NCBI GenBank assembly: GCA_033964015.1 | Contig: CM066920.1 | Location: 13,235,912-13,299,911 of the forward strand | Direction: 5' to 3' | Origin: Scolanthus callimorphus | Taxonomy: Eukaryota; Cnidaria; Anthozoa; Actiniaria; Edwardsiidae | DNA length: 64,000 nt | The notes under the pieces: model-generated | Database searches by the model: none | Told to the model about the DNA's origin: nothing | Seen by the model: only the letters and a program-made list of their open reading frames with translations | Part shown: in pieces, positions 26,401 to 34,060 of the stretch | How positions within the stretch are numbered: position 1 is the stretch's first letter | Layout of the letters: every line of letters starts with the position of its first letter | Position numbers and translations under genes: made by a program

Positions 26401-29400
26401 CCTAAATTTTTTTAGCCTTGTTTGAAAAAAGTGGGAGCCCTCCCCCCCCCCCCCCCCGGTAAATAATGACACGTCCCTAAGAACCATTCCCAGAGGACAC
26501 CTTTGTGTTCAGCTCTACCTTCATCATGATTCGTTCTACTAAACAAAGGAAGCTTTTGTGATGCAGCGGTCGATGACTTTCGGGATAAACAAACTGAAGG
26601 GATCCAAACGGACGAGAAATGTACACGACGTCTTAAATTTGCTGATCTCGATTTCCGGCGCGGGCAGTATTCATAATTATCTGGTAAAATTGATCTTCCT
26701 AACTGACAATCAATTTCCTTAGATGGCATTATTGACTCTTTCCGATTTGACTATCGTGTTTAGGAGAGGAAGAAGCGAATAGCGTCAAGCTTCAAGAAGA
26801 GATGATGTACGTGAGAAGCGAGCATAAGGTTGCCATAGAAACGCTGAAGGCCGATCACGAGAATTCAGTGGATGCGCTGAAATATACAATGAAGAGGCAG
26901 CAAATGGAAGAGCTTACCTTAGGTAGGTTTTTATCATCCTCATCCCTTCAGGGTTCTCCCCTCTCCTCCCCCAAGGGGAAAGTAGGGAAGAAAGGGAGAG
27001 ATGAGGGTAGGAACTTTGCGAGCGAAGGTGCGTTCCTTAATATCGCTGTAAAAAGCATGTTCACCGCGTGTTTTTCCCTTGAATGTTCGAGGGGACGCTG
27101 GAACTACAAAACGGCTACGTTTTAAGCGACATGTGTGGCTCAGCTTATATAACCTTCATTAAAAAAGCCTCCTCAAAACGTGTTAAGAAGCTTGTACCCT
27201 GCCGCCAACATTGCGATCATCTTAGATTAGTCTCGGCGTATTACCATGGTAACAGTATATTGTCGCACAAGATCGACAAAGTCATATCGTGACTTTTCTA
27301 ATATTTACTTAGCTGCCCAAGAACACGTGGAAGAGCTGAACAAACTCGAAGAGAAACATCAAAACCAGGTAAACGACGTGCCGTTGTTCGTATGGTGTGT
27401 TGGCCCGTCCCACTCCCCTCCCTGCAAGATGGCTAAACAATGGAAGTAGTAGGAATTATTCTATTGTTTCACGGTCGACTGATAAGACTATATGGAAACT
27501 AGGCTTAAAGTGACTTGAAACTGCAGCTTGTAATACACATGCACGAGCGTCTTATACCTTAAGCCTGGTTTCCATATAGTCTTAATCTGTCGCATCAGTC
27601 AACCGTGAAACAAAAGAATAATTCCAGTTTCCATTGTTTCACGGTCGACTGATGCGACAGATAAGACTATATGGAAAGCAGGCCTTACTCTTCTTGAGTT
27701 GAGGAATTCATTTCAGTCCTTTAGTAGTATCGGACAAGAAGCCCTAGCATTGATCTCTGTTGACTGCGTTGAAACTGTTTGTAAACACCCTCAAATGCCG
27801 AGCTGACTGCTGCTATTGCACGTGTACTGAGTCTAGTTTTAGGTATAACAGTGATAATAGTCCGGCAGCCAGCCAGGTATACCTTGCTCTGGCGTCTATA
27901 CAATGTTTTATTGTGGATTCCTACTAAGGAGATTGATGATAACGAACCCCGTCCCGGTCGGGATACCTCTATACTGAAAAATAGACGCGCGTCATTCTAG
28001 GGATAAAGTATACCTGGGATAAAAATAGTTCACCGCAATGTCGAAGAAAACGCATACCTATCCTTAGGATAAATTTATCCTGCCTTTCGGGAACCTGGCC
28101 CAGACAACCACACTGCCGCACCAAACACACACCAACCCCTTTTTCATGATAAAGGCTTAACATTTTCATTTGTTTATGTTGACAGCTGTCCGAAGTGCAG
28201 AGCGCACACGCGAAGGCGATAGCGAATCTTCACGAGCAACACAAGGACGAGGTTGTTGAGGTGGAGAGCAAGCATTCTAGTCACGTGGACGGTAAGACAT
28301 CTGAACCAATCTGAACCTTATCCCGTCCGCTGGGGCACAGCTTGACAGCTTGCATTTAAAGGTGCATAGCCAGGAATTTTTACCTTACGCATTTCGTGTC
28401 TCGCATTACAAACACGAAGTACAAAGCTTCTCGGGTTTCCTGTGGTTCACACCACAGGAAGACCGTACGTAGAAAAGCAATTCGCATGAGAACGCCTGTG
28501 GAGGAGACCAATACGTGTGGTACATTTACTACGTCATTTTGGCTTATCTGCGTTTGTTGTTGTGTTTAGAACTTCTGGAAGAACACCAAGTCGAGGTCGA
28601 GACCATCAAACAGGACTACGAAGAACAGCGTTCTGCTCTCGAGGTAAGGGACGTGTCATTATTTAGCGGGGGGGAGGGCTCCTATTTTTGTGGGGAGGGT
28701 CCTAATTTTTTTCGCGTGTCTAAAGGGAGGGTCCAAATTTTTTTCACTCCTATTTAGGGGAGGGTCATAATTTTTTCAGCAACATTTGAACGATGAAGAG
28801 GGTAATACCAATGGCGATAGTGGTTATTTCAGCAACTTCTCCATAAAAATTTCGGCGCGCTTCGCGCGCATAAACAATGACATAATATACTCTTTTAGCC
28901 ATGAGGACACTACCGTTGACAACAACAAGTTATCTTGACAAGGTAAATCAAACTTTCCCAGAATTTCCCTGCCAATGATAGGCCTGGAGGGCAAGTCACT
29001 ATATGTTTGAAAGAAGACCCCTTAGGTAAGCGTGAGTTTTCGACGTTACAAGCATATAAATTCGTCCGTTGGGCCGCGCTTCGCGCACATGAATATTAAT
29101 AACTTCGTCATTTGCGGAGCGCAGTTGTGCGCATGAATAATATAACCTAACCTATATAGTTGAGGTGGTGTACTTCCTGACAGGCTTTTTTTTTACTATG
29201 CCATACACAAAACATGTTCATCTACCTTTTCTCTGAGGCTTGATGAAATGCGATGAAAAAACAACAAAAAAAACGATGAACAATAAAAAAAACGATGAAC
29301 AAACAAACAAACGATGAACAAAATTTGGGCACGCTTCACGCGCAACGAAGGATATGCGAGCCCGTTTTTCTGTAAAATGTCTACAGTACTAGGTCAAACA

Positions 29401-32400
29401 GGGGACGGGAGATGTGGGATTACGTTAATCATTGCACTTAAGAGGGAGGATCACTGTATTTTACCTGTGTATTATAAACATCCTCACGTAAATAATCGAG
29501 GCGATGAATAATATATGCACCAGTCAATTGACACCCCGGCCCCCATCCCCGGGACAGGGCGGGAAAGTAACGCGGTCAGGCCGGGGATTCAACACATTAA
29601 TCTACGGAAGGGCAGGGAATTTAACACGGTCCTTCTATAGCGGGAATATTCAGCGGGGCATTAACGGGAAATTAACGCTGAGCCAGAAGTTCGATTATCG
29701 TGCGAAAATATATTGGTTTAAGGACCGAGGTCGGAGGATTTTGGGAGGGATCACTTCATTTTTGGGCGAGTGAAAGGATCTCTCGAAACCTGAAACCTTG
29801 AAAGAGAGATTCCAGCAACGAGTTCTATATCATTTTCTATAGTTTTATTTCACTCATTATGTTGAAAATTTCGGCGCGCTTCGCGCGCATAAGGAATGAC
29901 ATCTAATCTAGTGTTAGAGAACTTGCCCAAAGAAAACAATACGCTTGTGGCGCTTAAATGGAATACGTACGAATGTCCGTTACACGCATGTGTATCTTGG
30001 CAATGACAAATGAAACCCCCCAAAAGCCCTCCAGTGATACGCCTGGTTGGCAGTCAATATGTTCGAAAGAAGTGAGTTCGACGTTACAAGCTGCATAGAA
30101 ATTCGTTTTGGGCTGCGCTTCACGCACATGAATCATGATAATTTGTAGCGCGTGAAGAATAAAACCAACAGGCTTTTTTACTACACGCAGAAAATAAAAA
30201 GTTTATCTTTTCTCTGGAGGCTTGATGAAATGCGTTTATCAAAATAAAGGCGCGTTTCGCCATGTTGCAAAAGTGTCCCCGGGGGCCTGGAGCTTTAACA
30301 ACGTCCCTGGTGACCGGGAAAATAGTAACATTTAACACTTAGTGAATGTTAAATTGGGGGGCCGTGATGTCAATTGACTGGTGCATGACAGAAGTAAGAA
30401 AAAAGTAGTTCTGTATTAAGAAGAAAGAAAGAGGCATTACATCACTTGGACAATAGTCTATCTAACAGGTTTTTTAGAAATAAATTGCATGGGGGAGGGT
30501 CCCAATTTTTTTTACCTATGACTGGGGGAGGGTCACATTTTTTTTGTTATGTTCAAGGGGAGGGTCCTAATTTTTTTTAGCCTTCTTTAAAAAAAATGGG
30601 AGCCCTCCCCCCCCCGGTAAATAATGACACGTCCCTAACAACACTTGACAAAATGTTATGATAAAAGGCAAGGGGAAAATATCCTAGTATACATTTATGT
30701 GTATGCTATTCTTCGTGGTGCACAACCACATGAAGCCGAAGTGAGGCAATAGGGGGGGGGAGGGGGGTCCTTGGAAGGGTTCGGATGGTACATGTAAGTT
30801 CTTGGACTCTGAAGACGACGGGTTGAAACGGTGGTGAGAGTTGATAAGAGTTTGTAGACTAATGCACTTTTCATTTTAAACTCTCATTCACTCTCCACGA
30901 ATCTCATGTTCAACTTCAACGCAAGAGTATTTAGAGTATATTAAATCGCAACTCCATGAGAGTATGGGAAAGTGAATAATAGTCAACTCTCATCACCGTT
31001 TGATCACCGTTGTTCATAAACCGGTCAAATTTTAGTATGCATCTGCGTACTTCTCGTATTGCTGGGTGCACCACTTAGCTCGTCAGTTGTTAAAACACAC
31101 ACTACATTTTCGTTCGACTTGGCTGATCAATGCTGATGACCCCGAAACAAGCCTCGCTTTCATGCGCGTTATGCCGTGCAGACCCAGAGAAACCCATTCT
31201 AGTTTTCTTACCATCTCTCCATCCCTCTTTGTAGACCAAATTATTCAGCGTCACCAGCGAATGTACCTCCTTGAATATCAAACTACAAAGACTGCAAGAG
31301 GAAACAGAAAAAGACATTGAATCTAGAATACAGGTAAGAAATGCGCGCCACCAGAAACTGAATTGTGTTGTCCTTTGTAAACCGCGCTGTGAAAATATAT
31401 GACTAAAGTGTTGTAAATGAATTTGAATTAAAAAAAACGTTGGAGGCCACGAGGCCATCTCTGCTCCTCTCTCCTCTCTGCTTCGTCGATTCTATAAAGT
31501 AAAAGTTCAAGCATTTTGCTCACCTCCTTAGCGTTCAAAGTGCTTTCTCGACGCACGATCTCATTTGCGTCGAAACACTTTTTTTTCTTCAGGACGCCAT
31601 CGAGAAGTACAAGCGTCTGCCTGAAGAGTTGGAGAGTATGAAGGCGGTACTGGAGATGAAGAATGACGAGATCAAACAGCTGAGGATGGGGGCGATGGAG
31701 ACGAAAATGGAGGTCAGTTATAGAGTTAGAACGTCATTAGTCCAGGGGTGTAGCTGCTAGTTAGGACTCATTTACAAAGATCTTTTCTCCGGCACTTTGG
31801 ACATGCTCTGTGAATTATGCGCCACGATAACAGGCTTCATGGATCCTCCAATCAGAATATAAGCTGACAAACCAAGTATAGCCAGCTATGCTCCTGGTTG
31901 CACATAGGTTTAGGAAACCACATGGGGGGGGTACATTGGGGGGGGGTGCTGTTTGCCTAATTCAATACAACTGTATCACCGAGTGAGCGCCATCAATGCG
32001 CTAACAATAATGCATCGCGCATTACTAAATCGTCCTCTTTTAACATTTTTTCTTATTATAAAGATATCACCTTGTTGAGATATGTGCGCACATAATTTGT
32101 GATTATAAGTGGTTTCATCGAGGGTCCCATTTTGATCAAATGTCATTCCACGTTGCAGCTTGATCATCTTCGCAAACTTGCCGCCCGGCTAAGGAAGTTG
32201 GAGCAAGAGAACGAGTCGCTGTCTTTTGTTGTCGAGAACAAATCGAAATTTGAGCGGTAAGTGCGCCAACTCGCTAATTAGAAGACATACCGTATTATAC
32301 TAACGGAGTAAGAAGACATACCGTATTATACTAACGGAGTTAGAAGACATACCGTATTATACTAACGGAGTTAGAAGACATACCGTATTATACTAACGGA

Positions 32401-33355
32401 GTTAGAAGACATACCGTATTATACTAACGGAGTTAGAAGACATACCGTATTATACTAACGGATTTAGAAGACATACCGTATTATACTAACGGAGTTAGAA
32501 GACATACCGTATTATACTAACGGAGTTAGAAGACATACCGTATTATACTAACGGAGTTAGAAGACATACCGTATTAAACTAACGGAGTTGTTAACGCAAA
32601 AGAAATACAAAATTTAGCAAGAGATTTCAATTTTTCTTAGGGCTTATACGAATCAACATGTTTGTTTTACTAGTCATATAAAAGCGAATATATTCAGTCA
32701 ATGGCAAGTTTTTAGATAATGTTCCTGAAAAATGCTGCCCTCATATAAACACCACATTAAAGACGCGTAAATATTCGAGCAAAGAAGGTATTGGCCGAAT
32801 GGGTTATTGACTCAGAGGCCACGAGGGCGAAAGGAATAATTGTTCATTAGTCAAATCACACTAGTAGATCATTTGTATAGCCAAAGATATTTTCTGGTCT
32901 GGTCATTTTCCATTTTCTGGCTTTCAAATCCGACACTTTTCGCTACTAGTAGGCTATAACTTATAGCCTACTAGTAGTTCAACCAATCAGAACGCAGCAT
33001 TGACAATAGACCACTAGTGTGATTTGACTATAAAGTGTCACACATTTGATTTCGAATATGGCGGCATATTTAGAAAGCGCAAAGAAAGTTTTGCCTGTTT
33101 AGGCTTCGACTGATGCTAGCCTTATTTGTCTGTGCTTCTAGTCAACTCTCGGTTGAACGAGAGACCCTGAAGACGAGTCTTGAAAAGGAGTCCGCCAAGT
33201 CTAAAAGGCTGTCTCTGGAAAACGAGGAACTGCAATGGCGGCTCTTCAACAGTCCAAGTCCCGGAGCCGAACCTCTGGAATCACCAAAACTAAACTCCAG
33301 AAACAGTTACAGATTGTCTGCAAGCTTCTCTGACGCAGATCCTATCTCTGAATGA
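8051..33355 (+). CDS. MTUS1/2-like: CAP-Gly and MTUS-type coiled-coil microtubule protein, complete 14-exon model (about 1,548 aa)
   Basis: Predicted microtubule-associated protein joined from 14 exons with GT-AG introns; all reading phases agree from ATG 8051 to TGA 33355. Exons: 8051-8420, 9373-9522, 15498-15703, 16447-18811, 21990-22531, 23425-23512, 26764-26922, 27313-27368, 28186-28291, 28570-28643, 31235-31333, 31593-31712, 32159-32256, 33142-33355. Domains: basic N-terminus; CAP-Gly at about residues 270-341 with GKNDG at 309-313; Ser/Thr/Lys/Pro-rich linker with SxLP motifs at 916-919 and 1074-1077; coiled coil from about 1153 to 1500. The coil ends KRLSLENEELQWRL, closely resembling the recalled end of vertebrate MTUS1/MTUS2. 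Human MTUS1/2 as I know them lack CAP-Gly, so either this is a distinct architecture or two genes are read as one; the single large exon 4 and matching phases argue for one gene. Exons 1-3 are the least certain. Confidence 0.78.
9067..9223. mobile_element. hAT-like MITE, about 157 bp
   Basis: Ends CAGGGGCGTAGCCAG and TTGCTACGCCCCTG form short terminal inverted repeats of the CAGGGGCG type common in non-autonomous hAT elements. No exact 8-bp duplication is visible. It lies in CAP-Gly/MTUS intron 1. Confidence 0.5.
9373..9522 (+). CDS. MTUS1/2-like: CAP-Gly/MTUS gene, exon 2
   Basis: Acceptor TTGTTTTCCAG and donor CTTG|GTATGT. Only one frame is open; it reads SILEDDLRVEISKSTSKNK and NPKSADGNGCSLLL. 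Two bases complete the codon begun in exon 1 and one base is left for exon 3. No known domain. Confidence 0.6.
11211..11326 (+). CDS. Candidate alternative exon in CAP-Gly/MTUS intron 2
   Basis: Open segment between acceptor CTTTCCGTAG and donor AATG|GTAAAA, reading NDRILPQGQTKEVIFLDAK then IEIHVNPQTRM. It accepts phase 1 (as exon 2 leaves) and exits in phase 0, so it could replace exon 3 and join exon 4, but it cannot be spliced between exons 2 and 3 without a frameshift. Coding status unproven. Confidence 0.3.
13583..14063. repeat. 245-bp tandem duplication
   Basis: Block starting ACGAAATATTGATATTAGCG occurs at 13583 and again at 13828, with nearly identical sequence through TCATCGCCACCATYTCTAAA. 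Small indels (a TAATT difference near 13910) separate the copies. Confidence 0.9.
14412..14444. repeat. (TATC)n microsatellite
   Basis: About eight uninterrupted TATC units. Confidence 0.9.
15498..15703 (+). CDS. MTUS1/2-like: CAP-Gly/MTUS gene, exon 3
   Basis: Acceptor TTAATTTCCAG and donor CGA|GTAAGG. In phase it reads ALEERTLSLETLSESLLSL then QELRRSQNR. It has no methionine, which fits an internal exon. A second acceptor (TATATCCAG, next base 15563) has the same phase and would give a shorter exon starting at ALEERT; its polypyrimidine tract is poorer. Confidence 0.55.
16447..18811 (+). CDS. MTUS1/2-like: CAP-Gly/MTUS gene, exon 4: CAP-Gly domain and linker
   Basis: 2,365-bp exon after acceptor CTATTGTAG, ending GCAG|GTTAGT in phase 1. 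The CAP-Gly fold reads GERVVCVLNRKARTGVLHYL, FSPGEWCGIVLEEPCGKNDG and NYGIFVHSHKV, with the GKNDG signature that binds EEY/F tails of tubulin and EB proteins. The rest is low-complexity Ser/Thr/Asn then Lys/Pro/Ser-rich, with an acidic patch (DDLSIIDDDTETL) and SKLP followed by basic residues. The exon is one continuous frame of 788 codons, far too long to be chance. Confidence 0.95.
19109..20343. mobile_element. 1.2-kb foldback element (long inverted repeat)
   Basis: Two arms of about 500 bp run inward from CACAGGTGACCCAGGACAAT and outward to ATTGTCCTGGGTCACCTGTG. A central spacer lies at about 19615-19815. The arms differ by scattered substitutions. Both contain AAAATGGCGGCCGTTAAC or its complement. 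No transposase and no clear target duplication. It lies in intron 4. Confidence 0.85.
21990..22531 (+). CDS. MTUS1/2-like: CAP-Gly/MTUS gene, exon 5: basic region into coiled coil
   Basis: Acceptor TTTATTATCAG; two bases complete the alanine codon from exon 4. Reads DKKKLSETSTT, then SRLPRKISRD (SxLP with basic flank), an acidic Asp/Ser stretch, and the first heptads MHDKLEKLDEMLAGKTKQ. The end is uncertain: GT donor at 22532 adds a hydrophobic tail (ASAILLVIFHKQ) that breaks the coil, while a GC donor after TTG at about 22495 would keep the coil and the phase. Confidence 0.85.
22665..22993. mobile_element. TA-flanked palindromic MITE, 329 bp
   Basis: Terminal repeats CTATGCATCCCAGTAAA and TTTACTGGGTTGCATAG between TA dinucleotides. 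Nearly the whole element pairs with itself; the inner arms carry several GTACCACGTGATCAC motifs around a loop of about 40 bases. It lies in intron 5. Confidence 0.8.
23425..23512 (+). CDS. MTUS1/2-like: CAP-Gly/MTUS gene, exon 6 (coiled coil)
   Basis: Acceptor after a T-run (TTTCATCGCAG), donor CTCA|GTAAGT. Reads LRGSSRHINHITRELEMTDE then NVERL, heptad-like; phase 0 in, phase 1 out. Confidence 0.85.
23822..26477. mobile_element. Harbinger-like non-autonomous element, copy A (interrupted)
   Basis: Ends GGGACGTGTCATTATTTA and its complement, bounded by TAA on both sides (23819-23821 and 26478-26480), a 3-bp target as in PIF/Harbinger elements. No transposase frame. Subterminal GGGAGGGTC-ATTTTTTT motifs at both ends and internal GCGCGCTTCGCGCGC hairpins. 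Carries a 924-bp insertion (24806-25729). Without it, it matches copy B (28648-30635) in the same orientation. Confidence 0.85.
24806..25729. mobile_element. piggyBac-like non-autonomous element nested in copy A
   Basis: 924 bp with 16-bp perfect terminal inverted repeats CCCTATCCAGACTGGG, flanked by TTAA at 24802-24805 and 25730-25733. TTAA and a CCC terminus fit piggyBac. Inside are G- and C-runs next to the ends and three CCGCCATCTTGGAT units at 25169-25210. No transposase frame. Copy B lacks the insertion and has a single TTAA at the matching place. Confidence 0.85.
26764..26922 (+). CDS. MTUS1/2-like: CAP-Gly/MTUS gene, exon 7 (coiled coil)
   Basis: Acceptor TCGTGTTTAG, donor TTAG|GTAGGT. 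Reads EEEANSVKLQEEMMYVRSEH and LKADHENSVDALKYTMKRQQ, strongly alpha-helical. Lies 284 bp after the downstream end of Harbinger-like copy A. Confidence 0.88.
27313..27368 (+). CDS. MTUS1/2-like: CAP-Gly/MTUS gene, exon 8 (coiled coil)
   Basis: 56-bp exon, acceptor TTTACTTAG and donor CCAG|GTAAAC. Reads AQEHVEELNKLEEKHQNQ; phases fit both neighbours. Confidence 0.85.
27452..27625. repeat. MITE-like inverted repeat with a third arm
   Basis: Inverted repeats from GGAATTATTCTATTG to its complement, including TTTCACGGTCGACTGAT. A third copy of the arm follows at about 27630-27686, so the element has been partly duplicated. It lies in intron 8. Confidence 0.7.
28186..28291 (+). CDS. MTUS1/2-like: CAP-Gly/MTUS gene, exon 9 (coiled coil)
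   Basis: Acceptor TTATGTTGACAG, donor GACG|GTAAGA. Reads LSEVQSAHAKAIANLHEQHK then VVEVESKHSSHVD. Confidence 0.88.
28570..28643 (+). CDS. MTUS1/2-like: CAP-Gly/MTUS gene, exon 10 (coiled coil; donor abuts a transposon)
   Basis: Acceptor TTGTGTTTAG; reads ELLEEHQVEVETIKQDYEEQ. The donor GAG|GTAAGG is unusual: TAA at 28645-28647 is the target-site duplication of Harbinger-like copy B and the +5 G is the element's first base. Confidence 0.9.
28648..30635. mobile_element. Harbinger-like non-autonomous element, copy B
   Basis: Same family as copy A: GGGACGTGTCATTATTTA termini, TAA duplications at 28645-28647 and 30636-30638, no coding sequence, about 1,988 bp. The 5' TAA overlaps the GT of the exon 10 donor. 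Confidence 0.88.
31235..31333 (+). CDS. MTUS1/2-like: CAP-Gly/MTUS gene, exon 11 (coiled coil)
   Basis: Acceptor CCCTCTTTGTAG, donor ACAG|GTAAGA. Reads TKLFSVTSECTSLNIKLQRL then ETEKDIESRIQ, 33 codons in phase 0. Confidence 0.88.
31593..31712 (+). CDS. MTUS1/2-like: CAP-Gly/MTUS gene, exon 12 (MTUS-like coil)
   Basis: Acceptor TTTTTTCTTCAG, donor GGAG|GTCAGT. Reads LPEELESMKAVLEMKNDE, which matches the recalled 'ES(L/M)xxVLEMKN' block of vertebrate MTUS1/MTUS2. Confidence 0.92.
31743..31896. mobile_element. hAT-like MITE relic
   Basis: Ends CAGGGGTGTAGCTG and CAGCTATGCTCCTG are imperfect inverted repeats of the CAGGGG type. No target duplication recognised; decayed. It lies in intron 12. 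Confidence 0.4.
32159..32256 (+). CDS. MTUS1/2-like: CAP-Gly/MTUS gene, exon 13 (coiled coil)
   Basis: Acceptor CCACGTTGCAG, donor GAGCG|GTAAGT. Reads LDHLRKLAARLRKLEQENES then LSFVVENKSKFER. Confidence 0.9.
32280..32588. repeat. 31-bp minisatellite, about 10 copies
   Basis: Unit AGAAGACATACCGTATTATA plus CTAACGGAGTT, repeated with almost no variation (one G-to-T and one T-to-A in late units). No spacers. Starts about 24 bp after the exon 13 donor. Confidence 0.95.
32850..33028. mobile_element. TA-flanked MITE, 179 bp
   Basis: Terminal repeats GTCAAATCACACTAGT and ACTAGTGTGATTTGAC between TA dinucleotides. Interior CCAATCAGAACGCAGCATT and AATAGACCA match the element at 654-833. Ends about 113 bp before the last exon. 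Confidence 0.7.
33142..33355 (+). CDS. MTUS1/2-like: CAP-Gly/MTUS gene, last exon
   Basis: Acceptor TGCTTCTAG; one base completes an arginine codon. Reads VERETLKTSLEKESAKSK and RLSLENEELQWRL, then a Ser/Pro-rich tail and TGA at 33353-33355. The LENEEL(Q/L)W(R/K)L block and Ser/Pro tail are the hallmark end of MTUS1/MTUS2. Confidence 0.93.
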
Positions 33356-34060
33356 GTGCTGTCTAGTTGAGTCAGTTGGGAGCCCTGTGCATTCAACCAC
33401 AGCTATCCCAGTCAAAGAGGAAGACACAGTTTCGGGGGCTTTTCACTGTAGTCGGGAGGGTATGAATTGGGTGGGTGCTCCAAAGTTCTCCCTGCGTGCT
33501 TCAAAAAAGTTTTCATACATTTACTGTTAATTTTTTTAAGGAGGGATAGTCCTTTGCTTCTAATATTACTGCGCCATTTCTTATCCATCCTATGTATATA
33601 TTATGTCCTATTGTCACGAATTCAAATAACCCATCGAGGTAGAAATGAGTGTGTCGTATTTTTATTCTACGCCAATTAGTTACCGCAAATCTGCACAGTC
33701 TTCACAAGACAGATTAGTTAACTAAAAGGGTTCAAATCATTACATGGTTTTCAAATAAATTTGCTTTAAGACGAGCAATTTATTTTTATAAAGTATTCAA
33801 ATAGAATATTTGCGTTTAAAGTGTGGCATTCTTTTTATTCTAAAAATATATGTGCTCTCGAAGACGTCCCATTTAGAAAGGTGGGGCCCAGAGCAGAAAA
33901 GATAACTATACTAAATCGCTGTTTTGTTCAAATATATCGCTTTATTGCGACTTAGACTAGAGTCACTTATTAATATAGATAAGACTGGAATCCAGTGTGT
34001 ATTTAAGAACCAAATGAAGAATAAACAGCAACCAAAACAAGAGCCGTCTATTTCCAGCTT
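33356..34060 (+). other. Probable 3' UTR of the CAP-Gly/MTUS gene
   Basis: AT-rich, no conserved reading frame. AATAAA polyadenylation signals are at 33754-33759 and 34020-34025. The transcript end is inferred, not seen. Confidence 0.5.

Noticed and set aside
26412..26729. 105-codon minus-strand frame
   Set aside because: Runs into the end of Harbinger-like copy A and has no homologous content; overlaps the acceptor region of exon 7.
32280..32588. CRISPR-like array
   Set aside because: Units are head-to-tail 31-bp repeats without unique spacers, in an intron of an animal gene.
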